Source: Fibrobacterota bacterium (GTDB lineage Bacteria > Fibrobacterota > Fibrobacteria > UBA11236). Taken from it: a DNA stretch of 64,000 bases. Shown here piece after piece: positions 1 to 9,491 of this stretch. The DNA is taken from contig JAEKLQ010000047.1 in assembly GCA_019509785.1 (NCBI GenBank), positions 1 to 64,000 of the forward strand. Direction: 5' to 3'. Positions within the stretch are counted from its first letter, which is position 1. Each line of letters begins with the position of its first letter. The notes beneath the pieces were generated by a model. The model did not search any database. It was not told the origin of the DNA and saw nothing but the letters and a program-made list of their open reading frames with translations. The translations under genes and the position numbers were made by a program.

Positions 1-1499
1 AATATCCTCGGGGTGGGAATGGCGATAAGTGCAAGACGCGGGCTGAAATAGATCCTTTCCGCGTCGAAGAAGATGGTATTGGGGGCATCCAGGATATCGT
101 CCCGGTCCATGCGGATGGCCGCGATGATTTTCAGGTGAGGGTTGACCGTGAACTTGTCCGAAACGTACATGCCCGCCGCGTGCGTCTCCGAGGGCGCGAC
201 GATCGAGTGCATTTTGTCGAGGCGGGTCGAATCGATGACGTTTCCCAGGCTGTCGAACGTGTATGAGTAGAAGGTATAAGGCCTATCGGGATCCCATTCG
301 AAATCGTAGTTGTGCCGGTTCTGCTTCTCCGCGATTTGCAGCCCTAATTGGAAAAAATTCCTGCCGGCGAGATCATGCTGGATTGCGAACTCGCCCGCAT
401 AAGCGGTCTGGGAAAGATCCCAATCGGGAACGTCCCCGGAAGCATTCGGGCCGACCTCGACGACGGCCCTTGCCGTTCTCTTCAAATCCCCGTTTAATTC
501 CAACGAAGAGGACCAGCCCTGTCCCCAGTTGGTTTTGTTCTTGATCCCCGCCGAATAGATGTAGTCCGAGCGTCGCGCGTCCTTGATGCCCGTGCTGACG
601 TCATGCAGATCCGGCATTTGCGAGTTCTGGGAAAAGAACTGCCCGGACCAATTATTGAAATCGCTGCCGATGAACATTGAATAGCTGGGAAAAACCCTTC
701 CGGTCACGTCATCCAGTTTGGCGAGGCTGGCATTGCTGCTGTTCGCCGAATTGGCCCTCCAAGCGTCGAAACCGCCGCGGGCATAATAGGAACCGGATGC
801 GAAGAAGCTGGCATCCTCGCCCACCGATTTCCCAACCATATATTGGACATCCCGGTTGGGTTGCAAGCCGTCGCCATTGGTTTTGTAACCGGATCCGGCC
901 GACATCGCGATTTCACCGCCATCGGATTTTTTCGTGATCAGGTTCAGGATCGCGCAAAGTGTCTCGCCCCCGTAGAAAACCCCACCCGGTCCAACGATGA
1001 CCTCGATGCTTTCCAGGTTATCCAGGGGGAAGCCGCCGGCCTGGAAGAATTCGGGCTCGGTCACTTGATTGATGATATGCCCGTTGACCATCAGGGCGAA
1101 TTTCTCGTTGTCGTTGGGCGCGATGCCTCGCACCTGGCCCACCATTTGGATGTCTTTCTGGTCGACCCCGAATCCGGGGATGATTTGGAAAATGTCCTTC
1201 AGGCTTTTGTAGCCCCGGCGCCGGATTTCATCATGGGTGATGACATACATGACGTTCGGGGCCTCGTCGATGGGTTCTTCGGATTTGGAGGCCGTCACTA
1301 CCTTGATATTAAGGAGATCCGCAAGCGACAGGTTCATCTCTTCGTCCGCAAGACCTTTCGACTCCTGTCCGGAATCCTTGGCTGCGATACCCGGGGCGGA
1401 AGGCTTGTTCCAATCCGCCGCGGCGGCGATTGCTTCCGTGGGAAGTTGTAGGCCCAACCCGATGCACATTACCGAGCTGCTTAACATCAATCGATTCAT
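1..1499 (-). CDS. TonB-dependent outer-membrane receptor (3' part missing)
   Basis: The reading frame is open from ATG 1499 down to the window edge, so only about 500 N-terminal residues are present. After a short signal peptide comes the motif LSLADLLNIKV and then a plug domain (VITHDEIRRRG, QVRGIAPNDN, ESIEVIVGPGGVFYGGE). Beta-strand-rich barrel sequence follows, and the C-terminus is lost. Such receptors import siderophores, vitamin B12 or other scarce ligands through the outer membrane using TonB energy; the ligand cannot be read here. The start has an AAGGA Shine-Dalgarno about 8 nt upstream. It is divergent from a second receptor with a similar N-terminal stretch, about 200 bp away. No Fur box or cobalamin riboswitch was recognised between them. 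Confidence 0.9.
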   Translation of the reverse strand, partial: MNRLMLSSSVMCIGLGLQLPTEAIAAAADWNKPSAPGIAAKDSGQESKGLADEEMNLSLADLLNIKVVTASKSEEPIDEAPNVMYVITHDEIRRRGYKSLKDIFQIIPGFGVDQKDIQMVGQVRGIAPNDNEKFALMVNGHIINQVTEPEFFQAGGFPLDNLESIEVIVGPGGVFYGGETLCAILNLITKKSDGGEIAMSAGSGYKTNGDGLQPNRDVQYMVGKSVGEDASFFASGSYYARGGFDAWRANSANSSNASLAKLDDVTGRVFPSYSMFIGSDFNNWSGQFFSQNSQMPDLHDVSTGIKDARRSDYIYSAGIKNKTNWGQGWSSSLELNGDLKRTARAVVEVGPNASGDVPDWDLSQTAYAGEFAIQHDLAGRNFFQLGLQIAEKQNRHNYDFEWDPDRPYTFYSYTFDSLGNVIDSTRLDKMHSIVAPSETHAAGMYVSDKFTVNPHLKIIAAIRMDRDDILDAPNTIFFDAERIYFSPRLALIAIPTPRI

Positions 1500-1638
1500 T
1501 CTTATTCCTTATAATTCCGCGACCCTGGCGGGCCGTCCGCCGTCCCGAGGATTATGCAATACTTTCCCGGCAAAGGACATGGCATCGGGAAATCCCGGAC
1601 TTTACGAGTTAAAGCGCCCTGCCGACCACAGGACCGGC

Positions 1639-1668
1639 TTGACATGAAGACGATCAGGTGTGGACAAT
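1639..1668 (+). promoter_or_regulatory. sigma-70 type promoter of the TonB receptor
   Basis: TTGACA (1639-1644), an 18-nt spacer and GACAAT (1663-1668) match the -35 and -10 elements at 6/6 and 4/6 positions. Transcription would begin near 1675. This makes the ATG at 1699, with AAAAGGA before it, the logical start, because an upstream in-frame start at 1660 would lie inside the promoter. Confidence 0.55.
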
Positions 1669-1698
1669 AGTCGGTCGCGCCTGGAAAAGGAATCCATA

Positions 1699-3699
1699 AT
1701 GCGGTCGGGAATAACATCGCCAACCATAGGTATACCCATGGTTGCGCCCCTCGTGTGCTTGTTCGCCGCATTGTCGATGGCGGGGGAAGAACCGCGGGAG
1801 TTGTCCTTGCAGGACTTGCTCAACCTCAAGGTGGAGGTCGCCTCGAAGAGCGAGGAGGATGTTTCCGAAGCACCAGGCGTCGTCTCCGTGATCACCAGGC
1901 AGGAGATCCAAAGCTTCAACGCGATCAGCCTGGTGGATGTGCTCAACCGGGCCCCCAGTACGCAAATGATGAGCTCGCATCTGCTGCCCCAGGCCAAGGT
2001 TTCCATCCGGGGATTGATGACCAGCCATAGCGACAACCACGTACTGGTGCTGATCAATGGCCGACCCTTCCGCGATGCCTTGGGGTATTACAGCAACGTG
2101 GCGGTGTATACGGCGTTTCCCGTGGATCTAATCGAGCGCATCGAGATCGTGCGGGGCCCCGGATCGGTCCTTTACGGTTCCGGCGCTGTCGCCGGCGTCA
2201 TCAACATCGTCACCCGCGAGCCCGAAAAACCCATGTCGGTTTCGGTATCCGGGGGCGGCGGATCCTTCGATGGGAAAATGGCTTCGGGGACCGCGCTCCT
2301 GTCATGGCACGACGTGAAGCTCACCGTGGGCGGCAATTATTTCAACGAGGAGGGCTGGGACTTTTCCGCGAAGACCAAGATCGGGACGCTGGTGCAGGAC
2401 AGCTCCATGAAATACGGCGAAGACAACAAGGGCGTGGCGGCCGTCCTGGAATACAAACGCCTGCGGGCCCAAGTATCCTACATGGATATCGCCTACGATG
2501 ACTTGGGGATAGTGCCGGTCTGGGCCGCGGCCGGAAGCTCCTGGAGCACGCGCTTGTTCGCCGACATCGGCTACGTCCAGCCCTTGGCCGAAGGGTGGAC
2601 CTTAAACGTCAATGCCACGCGCAATTCCTGGGAAAAGCATATCGTCGGCCCGTCGGGACCCTTATTCGGCGGCGACAACCAGGACCGCTCCGACGCCACG
2701 GTGTACGAAGGAGCGGTGCAAGGCCGTCTCGGGGAGAAGGGGAACGTCATCGCGGGCATCTCCGCTGAGAACCGTTCCAACCGGGATATCGTGGCCGTGG
2801 ATAGCGCCGTCTCGAAAAGCCCGGCGGTTCCCATTTTGTACGACGAATGGCTTTATTCCGGATACGCCTCGGTGGACTACCGCTTCGTCGATCCGCTCAA
2901 GCTTATCGCCGGCTTCCAATACAACCACACCGTACACGGCAAGCTGGCCCTGGTGCCCCGGCTCGGGGCCATCTACGCTTTCACCGACAATGTCGCCTTG
3001 AAGCTGCTCTACGGCCAGGCCTTCCGGGTCGCCACTCCCCTGGAAGAATACGTCTTCATTCCCAACGTGCTGAGCGGGAATCCCGACCTGGATCCCGAGC
3101 TCGTCACGACCTACGATGCTCAGCTCTTCGTCAACACCACGAAGGCCCAATACACGTTCACGCTTTACTATAGCCATCTGCAGGATGTCATGGCGCGCGT
3201 ATACCTGCATCCGGACGTGGCAACGGACTTGGAGGAAACTTTCGCCAATAAGGACAGTTACGACCTGTACGGGGCGGAGCTCGAAGTCAAGGTACCCCTG
3301 ACCGAGCAGGTCTACGGGACCGGTTCCATGACCTATGAAAGGGAGAACGAGGATCGCCTTTTCATTCCCGACTTCATGGCCAAGGCCGGTCTTTTCTACG
3401 AGGCTGGAGGCTTCAATGGCGGGATCTTCGGATCCTTATTCGGCCGGGGCATCCAGGCACGGGGTTTCAACCCGGGCGTCGAGGATCTCAATCCCCCGGC
3501 GGAGCCGATTTTCCTGCTCTCCTTAAGCCTCAAATACGATTTCCGCAAATGGACCGGCGTTCCCCTGACCCTGGATGTCTACGGAACCAATCTTTTCGAC
3601 GATCCGATGTGGTATCCCGAATTTTCCCGGAACGAAGTGAACACGCTGCCCATGGGCCCGGGCCGTGCCGTTTATGGTCGGGCCTCCCTCAAGTTCTAG
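1699..3699 (+). CDS. TonB-dependent outer-membrane receptor
   Basis: A 666-residue receptor with a signal peptide (about residues 1-28), the motif LSLQDLLNLKVEVASKSEE, a plug domain (APGVVSVITRQEIQSF, VSIRGL, RIEIVRGPGSVLYGSGAVAG) and a beta-barrel ending in an aromatic residue (ASLKF), as outer-membrane barrels do. It should import a TonB-dependent ligand; the specificity is not visible. The start was chosen at ATG 1699 because it has a good Shine-Dalgarno and lies just downstream of a TTGACA promoter. The protein shares its N-terminal segment with the divergent receptor at 1-1499, which suggests duplication or co-recruitment for related substrates. No tonB, exbB or exbD lies nearby. Confidence 0.93.
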   Translation: MRSGITSPTIGIPMVAPLVCLFAALSMAGEEPRELSLQDLLNLKVEVASKSEEDVSEAPGVVSVITRQEIQSFNAISLVDVLNRAPSTQMMSSHLLPQAKVSIRGLMTSHSDNHVLVLINGRPFRDALGYYSNVAVYTAFPVDLIERIEIVRGPGSVLYGSGAVAGVINIVTREPEKPMSVSVSGGGGSFDGKMASGTALLSWHDVKLTVGGNYFNEEGWDFSAKTKIGTLVQDSSMKYGEDNKGVAAVLEYKRLRAQVSYMDIAYDDLGIVPVWAAAGSSWSTRLFADIGYVQPLAEGWTLNVNATRNSWEKHIVGPSGPLFGGDNQDRSDATVYEGAVQGRLGEKGNVIAGISAENRSNRDIVAVDSAVSKSPAVPILYDEWLYSGYASVDYRFVDPLKLIAGFQYNHTVHGKLALVPRLGAIYAFTDNVALKLLYGQAFRVATPLEEYVFIPNVLSGNPDLDPELVTTYDAQLFVNTTKAQYTFTLYYSHLQDVMARVYLHPDVATDLEETFANKDSYDLYGAELEVKVPLTEQVYGTGSMTYERENEDRLFIPDFMAKAGLFYEAGGFNGGIFGSLFGRGIQARGFNPGVEDLNPPAEPIFLLSLSLKYDFRKWTGVPLTLDVYGTNLFDDPMWYPEFSRNEVNTLPMGPGRAVYGRASLKF

Positions 3700-3709
3700 G
3701 GTTTTCTCC

Positions 3710-3739
3710 TTGGGCTTCGGCATGGCCCGGGCCTATAAT
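3710..3739 (+). promoter_or_regulatory. putative promoter of the chemotaxis operon
   Basis: A consensus TATAAT (3734-3739) is preceded by TTGGGC (3710-3715) with an 18-nt spacer. The -10 is perfect and the -35 is only half matched. It lies 41 bp before cheY, the first gene of the cluster. Confidence 0.45.
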
Positions 3740-3779
3740 TGCGGAGAGATGAAAAAAAGCCGATCATGAGGACCTGACC

Positions 3780-4265
3780 ATGAAGATCCTGTTGGTAGAC
3801 GACTCTGGAACCATGCGCCAAATCCAGAAGATGATTTTACAAGGCATCGGCCTGACTGACGTAATCGAGGCCGCAGACGGGTCGCAAGCTATCAAGATGG
3901 CCGTCGAGCAAAGGCCGGCGCTGATACTTATGGATTGGAACATGCCCGGCATGAAGGGTATCGAGGCATTGCGCAAGCTCAAGGCGGCGGACGTCACCAA
4001 GGCCATTCCGGTTATCATGGTTACTTCCGAATCGGAAAAAAGCCACGTACTGGAGGCGGTGCGCGCCGGAGCGGCCAACTACATGGTGAAGCCCATAACC
4101 GCCGAAGTGGTCAAGGAAAAGCTGACTCCTTACCTGATCCATTACGGAGTCGTCCCCGTCGCCGGTCCCGTTGCCGCGCCATCCGCGACCGGAAAGGGTC
4201 CGGACGAGGCCCCGAAAAGCGGCGCGTCCTCCGAACCGGAAACCAAACCGGCTCCGCCGAAATGA
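3780..4265 (+). CDS. cheY: CheY-like response regulator
   Basis: A stand-alone receiver domain (about residues 1-120) with the acidic pair D7/D8, phosphoacceptor D52 (MDWNMPGM), T82 and K104. A Pro/Ala/Glu-rich tail of about 35 residues follows and is longer than in a typical CheY of about 125 residues. It should be phosphorylated by the CheA encoded next and then signal to the motility motor, flagellar or pilus-based; no flagellar genes lie in the window. It is first in the operon, and its stop is 4 nt before cheA. The tail may be a flexible linker; its role is unknown. Confidence 0.93.
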   Translation: MKILLVDDSGTMRQIQKMILQGIGLTDVIEAADGSQAIKMAVEQRPALILMDWNMPGMKGIEALRKLKAADVTKAIPVIMVTSESEKSHVLEAVRAGAANYMVKPITAEVVKEKLTPYLIHYGVVPVAGPVAAPSATGKGPDEAPKSGASSEPETKPAPPK

Positions 4266-4269
4266 CCTG

Positions 4270-6432
4270 ATGGAAACAGGAAGTCCGTTGGAAAAGCTGA
4301 TTCGCGAATTCATCACCGAGAGTTCGGAGGCCATGGACAAGTTCGATGTCCTTCTCATGGCCATGGAGAAGGGTGGCGCCAGCCCCGAGGAGTTGGATGA
4401 CATCTTCCGCATCGCGCATACCTTGAAGGGCGGGTGCGGCTATCTGGCCTTTCCCAAGCTGGAAGCCCTCACCCATGCGGGCGAAAGCTTGTTAAGCCGC
4501 ATGCGCGACGGCAAGTTGACTGCCGATCCCCCGGTAATCGCATGCCTATTCCGCATGGGCGACCTGGTGCGGTCCATGTTGCGGGACATATCCGCCTTAA
4601 GCGCCGAAGGCGCCATCGATGCCTCGGAGCTGGTGCGGGAAATGGAAGCCTTGCGGCCCGGAAACGCAGGCTTGCCGCCGCGTACGGCGGTCCCCGAGAG
4701 CGACTGGAGCCTATCGGAAGCGGCCCAGCGCCCCGCATCCCCAGAGGCCCCCGCGCCCGCCGACAAAACCATCCGCGTGGAAGTGGGTTTGCTGGATAAG
4801 CTGATGAACATGGTGGGAGAACTGGTACTCGTACGCAATCAGGTGTTGCAGCAGGCCTCCGAAAGCGGGGGGCATCTCGCGCCCGCTTCGGCGCAACAAT
4901 TGGATCAGCTCACCAGCGGCCTCCAAGAAGGAGTGATGCGCACCCGCATGCAACCCGTCCGGAACGTGTGGGACCGCTTCCCGCGCATGGTGCGCGACGT
5001 CGCCCGATCTTGCGGCAAGGACGTACGCCTGGAGATGGAAGGCGGCGATACCGGCCTCGACAAGACGGTCCTGGAAGCCATCAAGGATCCGCTCACCCAT
5101 GTACTGCGCAACGCGATCGATCATGGGATCGAGTCCCCGGGGAACCGCGCCGCCGCGGGTAAGCCCGAGCAAGGCGTGATCAAGCTCAAGGCCTACCAGA
5201 AGGGAGGCAAGGTCCACATCGAGATCAGCGACGACGGAAGCGGAATCGACGTGGCCAAGGTGGCCTGCAAGGCCATGGACAAAGGCCTGCTTTCCGCCGA
5301 GCGCATCGCGGCCATGTCCGATTGGGAACTGGCCCAACTGGTTTTCCTTCCCGGCTTTTCCACTGCCGAGGCCGTGACCAACCTTTCCGGCCGCGGAGTG
5401 GGAATGGACGTGGTGAAGAACCATGTGGAGAAGATCGGCGGCACGGTGGACTTGGCCAGCCGTTACGGCGAGGGCCTTACCGTGCGCATCAAGATCCCAT
5501 TGACATTGGCCATCATCCCGGCCTTGATCGTACAAACGGCGGGGCAACGCTTCGCCATTCCCCAAGCAAACGTGCTGGAAGTGGTTAAGCTAAAAGGCGA
5601 CGCTGAAGGAAAGGGGCTGGAATGGGCGCAGGATCATCCCGTCTACCGCCTGCGAGGGGATCTCCTGCCGATATTGCGCCTGGAGGCGGCATTTAAAGGC
5701 GAATCCGCGCGCGCCGCGGATCGCGCCCCTATGGGGGAGGATTTCGTGGCGGTGGTACAGGCCGATCATGCGCACTTCGGTATCCTTTTGGGCAGCGTTC
5801 GCGATATGCAGGAAATCGTCGTGAAACCCCTTGGGAAGCATGTGAAAGCCAAGGCCTTGTTCTCCGGAGCCACCATCATGGGTGATGGAAAGGTAGCCCT
5901 GATCCTGGACGTGCCGGGCCTGGCCCAGGCCGCGGGCCTCACGCGGGAAATGGAGAAGGGCGCCCGCGCGGGAGCGGCCGCCGAGAACCCTCCCGGCACG
6001 GCCGAGAGCGGCGTACTGTTGGCCGAGCTCGCGGATGGAAGCCTGTTCGGATTCTCCCTGGCCGATGTGCTGCGAATCGAGGAAGTTTACCAGGCCGATC
6101 TGGAAGCCTTGGGTGGCCGGGAGGCTTGGCGCCATGCGGGCCGCTTGATACCGATCGTACGTTTGGAAGAGAAGCTGGGTCGGGGCGGCGCGCGGCCCAC
6201 GGGCAGGCCTCTCAAGGTGATCTTGTTCGCGCGGGACGGAGCCGAGGCGGGGATAGCGGTCGAACGAATCCTCGATATCGCCGAGGGCATCGAGTTCCTG
6301 CCTTCGGTCTCAGGGCGGCCCGGAGTGCGCGCGGCTGCCATCGTGAATGGCCGGGCCATGGAAATCGTCGATCCGCTCGTCTGCATGGACGGCCTCCTCA
6401 TGGCACCTTCGGACTCCGGGAAGGTGGCATAA
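4270..6432 (+). CDS. cheA: Chemotaxis histidine kinase CheA with an extra CheW-like domain
   Basis: A 720-residue hybrid built as follows: HPt domain with phosphorylatable H50 (IAHTLKGGCGYL), a short Pro/Ala linker with no recognisable P2 domain, P3 dimerisation helices (LMNMVGELVLVRNQV), a P4 ATPase (N box HVLRNAIDHGIE, G1 DDGSGID, G2 GRGVGMDVVKNH), a P5 CheW-like coupling domain, and a second CheW-like domain of about 130 residues at the C-terminus. It phosphorylates CheY and CheB in response to receptor arrays. The ATG at 4270 was chosen because the upstream extension is an out-of-frame shadow of the cheY tail. It lies 4 nt after cheY and 1 nt before cheW. Confidence 0.95.
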   Translation: METGSPLEKLIREFITESSEAMDKFDVLLMAMEKGGASPEELDDIFRIAHTLKGGCGYLAFPKLEALTHAGESLLSRMRDGKLTADPPVIACLFRMGDLVRSMLRDISALSAEGAIDASELVREMEALRPGNAGLPPRTAVPESDWSLSEAAQRPASPEAPAPADKTIRVEVGLLDKLMNMVGELVLVRNQVLQQASESGGHLAPASAQQLDQLTSGLQEGVMRTRMQPVRNVWDRFPRMVRDVARSCGKDVRLEMEGGDTGLDKTVLEAIKDPLTHVLRNAIDHGIESPGNRAAAGKPEQGVIKLKAYQKGGKVHIEISDDGSGIDVAKVACKAMDKGLLSAERIAAMSDWELAQLVFLPGFSTAEAVTNLSGRGVGMDVVKNHVEKIGGTVDLASRYGEGLTVRIKIPLTLAIIPALIVQTAGQRFAIPQANVLEVVKLKGDAEGKGLEWAQDHPVYRLRGDLLPILRLEAAFKGESARAADRAPMGEDFVAVVQADHAHFGILLGSVRDMQEIVVKPLGKHVKAKALFSGATIMGDGKVALILDVPGLAQAAGLTREMEKGARAGAAAENPPGTAESGVLLAELADGSLFGFSLADVLRIEEVYQADLEALGGREAWRHAGRLIPIVRLEEKLGRGGARPTGRPLKVILFARDGAEAGIAVERILDIAEGIEFLPSVSGRPGVRAAAIVNGRAMEIVDPLVCMDGLLMAPSDSGKVA

Positions 6433-6433
6433 G

Positions 6434-6880
6434 GTGGCCCAATATTGCTCTTTCCACCTCGCCGATCGGCTCTATGGCCTCCCCATCGTCGGCATCCAGG
6501 AAATCCTCCGCCATCTGGAGGTGACCCCCGTACCCACCGCGCCGGCCTATGTCATCGGCCTCATCAATCTGCGAGGTCAAATCGCAACGGTGGTGGATCT
6601 GCGCAAGCGCCTGGGGCTGCCTCCCGCGCCTCAAGGCCTGGATCCCATCCATATCGTCGCCGATCTGGACGGGGAGGCGGTAAGTTTCACGGCCGATCGC
6701 GCCGGTGACGTATTCGACCTCGAACCATCCGGCTTAGAACCTTGCCCCGGACCGGCGGATGCCGAAGCCTCTCCGGTCCTCGGGGTTTTCGCCCTGGAAT
6801 GCGGGCTCATGCACATCCTGGACGCGCGCGCCTTACTGGATGCGACCGTCCAACCTGCCGAAACCAGGGCAGCGACTTGA
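6434..6880 (+). CDS. cheW: Chemotaxis coupling protein CheW
   Basis: A 148-residue single CheW domain (motifs [18 protein letters not shown] and [10 protein letters not shown]) that bridges receptors and CheA. I take the GTG at 6434, directly after the cheA stop, because GGGAAGG lies upstream and the CheW fold begins at once ([17 protein letters not shown]). Upstream in-frame starts would overlap cheA by tens of codons. Translation is probably coupled to cheA. A regulatory CheV-type receiver is absent. Confidence 0.93.
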   Translation: MAQYCSFHLADRLYGLPIVGIQEILRHLEVTPVPTAPAYVIGLINLRGQIATVVDLRKRLGLPPAPQGLDPIHIVADLDGEAVSFTADRAGDVFDLEPSGLEPCPGPADAEASPVLGVFALECGLMHILDARALLDATVQPAETRAAT

Positions 6881-6912
6881 TACCGAAACCCATAAATGAT
6901 TTTGGAGCCGAT

Positions 6913-8391
6913 ATGGAAAATTCTCCGACCCCCACACCCGGCGGCTTCACGTCCGCGTTCAAGGAATCCCGTATCCGGACCAAGCTCCTGATCCTTCAGG
7001 CCCTGTTCCTCGCGGCCTTCCTGGTCTTCGGGGGCTTGGCCTGGAATACCTTGCGCATCGTCCAGATCAATGGCCCCTATTACAAGAACATCGTGCAGAG
7101 CAAGGATCTCATCGCCGATATCCTGCCGCCTCCGGAGTATTTGATCGAGACCTACATGACCATCTTGCAGATGGCCTACGAGACGGAGGCGGACAAGCTT
7201 CCCGCGATGATCGACAAATGCAAAGCCTTGCGGAAGGACTATGATGATCGCCGCAACTTCTGGCTCAAGGATTTGCCCGAAGGCCCCATGAAGACCACCT
7301 TGCTGGAAACCTCGTATCGCCCGGGGTTGGAACTGCTGGAAATCCGCGATCGCGAATTTATCCCTCTGCTTCTCAAAGGCGATCGCGCCGGGGCGCAAAA
7401 GTTGGTGCAAGGCGTAATCCGCGAGAAGTACGAGCAGCATCGCGCCGCCATCGATCAATTGGTGACCCTCTCCAACGAAAAGTACGAGCAGGACGAGGCC
7501 GCCGCCTCCAGCATCGTGCGTATTCGGGCCTGGGTATTGGGGGGATTCGGGATCGCCATCATCGGGGTGGTGGTTATGCTCTGCGCCTACTTCATCCGCC
7601 AGATCACCGGCAGCCTGACGCGAATCTCCCATGGACTGGATCAGGCTTCCCGTCAGCTCTCCAGCGTTAGCCAACAGATGAGCGCCAATGCGGAAGAGAC
7701 CTCTTCGCAAGCCACCGTGGTGTCTTCCTCCAGCCACCAGGTGAATCAAAGCGTGCAAACGGTCGCCAGCGGCACGGAGGAGATGACCGCCAGCATCCGC
7801 GAAATTTCCAAGAGCACCGCCGAATCGGTGCGCGTGGCCGATAACGCCGTGCGCCGCGCCGACGAGACCAACGAGAACGTCGCCAAACTGGGCCGCAACA
7901 GCGAAGAGATAGGCAACATCATCAAACTGATCACCTCCATCGCCGAGCAGACCAATCTGTTGGCTCTTAACGCCGCCATCGAGGCGGCCCGCGCAGGCGA
8001 GGCCGGCAAAGGCTTCGCCGTGGTCGCGAACGAGGTGAAAGAGCTGGCCAAGGAGACGGGCAAGGCCACCGAGGACATCGGCCGCAAGATTATGGCCATC
8101 CAAAGCGATACCCAGGGCGCGATTTCCTCCATCACCGAGATCTCCAACATCATCCGTCAGATCAGCGATATCCAGAACACCATCGCCAGCGCGGTGGAAG
8201 AGCAGACCGTCACCACCAACGAGATCGCCAAAAGCGTATCCGAGGCGGCCCGCGGCACCTCGGAAATCTCCAGCAACATCAGCGGCGTGGCCAAGGCCGC
8301 GCAGGGCACCGCCATAGGGGCGGGCGATACCAAGAAATCGGCCGACGAACTCGTACGCATGCTGTCCGAATTGCAATCCTTCGTGGGATGA
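6913..8391 (+). CDS. Methyl-accepting chemotaxis protein
   Basis: A 492-residue transducer. TM1 is at about residues 23-44, a helical periplasmic sensor domain of about 160 residues follows, and TM2 is at about 206-228. The cytoplasmic signalling hairpin has the canonical tip ([19 protein letters not shown], then [15 protein letters not shown]). I see no convincing HAMP domain between TM2 and the signalling coil; the chain runs almost directly from TM2 into methylation-helix sequence. The ligand is unknown. The ATG at 6913 has GGAG 5 nt upstream. The final codons overlap cheB by an ATGA junction, so this receptor is likely the dedicated input of the operon. Confidence 0.92.
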   Translation: MENSPTPTPGGFTSAFKESRIRTKLLILQALFLAAFLVFGGLAWNTLRIVQINGPYYKNIVQSKDLIADILPPPEYLIETYMTILQMAYETEADKLPAMIDKCKALRKDYDDRRNFWLKDLPEGPMKTTLLETSYRPGLELLEIRDREFIPLLLKGDRAGAQKLVQGVIREKYEQHRAAIDQLVTLSNEKYEQDEAAASSIVRIRAWVLGGFGIAIIGVVVMLCAYFIRQITGSLTRISHGLDQASRQLSSVSQQMSANAEETSSQATVVSSSSHQVNQSVQTVASGTEEMTASIREISKSTAESVRVADNAVRRADETNENVAKLGRNSEEIGNIIKLITSIAEQTNLLALNAAIEAARAGEAGKGFAVVANEVKELAKETGKATEDIGRKIMAIQSDTQGAISSITEISNIIRQISDIQNTIASAVEEQTVTTNEIAKSVSEAARGTSEISSNISGVAKAAQGTAIGAGDTKKSADELVRMLSELQSFVG

Positions 8392-9491
8392 GCGTGGAAC
8401 GCCGCATCCGGGTCCTGATCGTCGACGATTCGGTGGTGGCCTGCAAGGCCCTCTCCGACGTCTTGGCGACCGATCCGGGCATTGAACTGGCAGGCATGGC
8501 GCATTCGGGCGCTTCGGCTCTGGCCAAGCTTCCGCAATGCGTGCCCGATGTGGTGATCCTGGACGTGGATATGCCAGAGATGGATGGTCTGCAGACCTTG
8601 GCCGGTATCCGCAAGGGACATCCCCGGTTGCCGGTCATCATGTGCAGCGGTCTCACCGAGGCGGGAAGCGCCACCACGGTGAAGGCCTTGCTCGGCGGCG
8701 CCTCCGACTACGTTACCAAGCCTCGTGGCGCGCGCGCGCAGGGCTCCTTTGCCAATTTCCAAAAAGAGGTGTTGGACAAGATCCATACCTTGTGCCCTTA
8801 CGGCAATTTGCCGCACCCGGCCGCGCCCGTGCCCGCCGAACCGGCCATTGTTGCATCCACCGCCGTGGCGGCGCCGCGCGCCCGTATCGATGTGGTGGCA
8901 ATCGCGGTTTCGACCGGAGGGCCCAAGGCCCTCGCCGAGGTCATACCGAATCTGCCCTCGGATTTCCCCGCGCCTATCCTGATCGTCCAGCATATGCCTC
9001 CGGATTTCACCAAGTCCTTGGCCGAAAGCTTGGGCAAGCGTTCGGCTTTGTCCATCGAAGAAGGCCGGGCGGGCGCCGCGGTGGTTCCGGGCAAGGTTTA
9101 TCTCGCCCCGGGCGGCCAGCATATGGTGGTCGTGCGCTACGGCGCGCGCTATGAATTGGCCTTGCACGATGATCCTCCCGTGTTGTCCTGCCGTCCCTCC
9201 GCCAACCTCCTTTTCCAATCGGCCGCGGCCGCCTATGGAGCTTCGGTTCTGGGCGTGGTGATGACCGGGATGGGCCAGGATGGCGCCGATGGCGCCGCCG
9301 CCATCCGCAAGGCGGGAGGCATGATTTTCGTTCAGGATGAGGCCAGCAGCGTCGTATGGGGGATGCCGGGGGCGGTGGTCAAGGCCGGTCTCCAGCATCG
9401 GGTCATCCCTTTAAAAAGCCTGGCGGGCGTGATTCACGGGGCCGTATTGCAAAGCCGCGGCCGGAATCGGGAGGCCTCTGGTGGCGATTAG
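8388..9491 (+). CDS. cheB: Chemotaxis methylesterase CheB
   Basis: A receiver domain (D15/D16, phospho-site D59 in [13 protein letters not shown]111) joined by a Pro/Ala linker to a C-terminal methylesterase with the Ser-His-Asp triad visible as S175 (AVSTGGPK), H202 (VQHMPPDF) and D298 ([12 protein letters not shown]). It demethylates, and in many species deamidates, receptor glutamates to adapt signalling, opposing CheR. The length of 367 residues is normal. It starts within the last codons of the receptor gene (ATGA) and ends 10 nt inside cheR. Confidence 0.95.
   Translation: MSVERRIRVLIVDDSVVACKALSDVLATDPGIELAGMAHSGASALAKLPQCVPDVVILDVDMPEMDGLQTLAGIRKGHPRLPVIMCSGLTEAGSATTVKALLGGASDYVTKPRGARAQGSFANFQKEVLDKIHTLCPYGNLPHPAAPVPAEPAIVASTAVAAPRARIDVVAIAVSTGGPKALAEVIPNLPSDFPAPILIVQHMPPDFTKSLAESLGKRSALSIEEGRAGAAVVPGKVYLAPGGQHMVVVRYGARYELALHDDPPVLSCRPSANLLFQSAAAAYGASVLGVVMTGMGQDGADGAAAIRKAGGMIFVQDEASSVVWGMPGAVVKAGLQHRVIPLKSLAGVIHGAVLQSRGRNREASGGD

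Noticed and set aside
1500-1698. Cobalamin riboswitch or Fur box between the TonB receptors
   Set aside because: No B12-box-like or Fur-like palindrome was found; only a TTGACA-type promoter is visible.
6631-8376. 581-codon open frame antisense to the chemoreceptor gene
   Set aside because: It mirrors the GC-biased codons of a clear MCP. The product is Gly/His/Asp-rich with no domain, and no ribosome site was seen.
8157-9398. 413-codon minus-strand frame across cheB
   Set aside because: Fully antisense to a conserved gene with complete catalytic motifs; composition is shadow-like.
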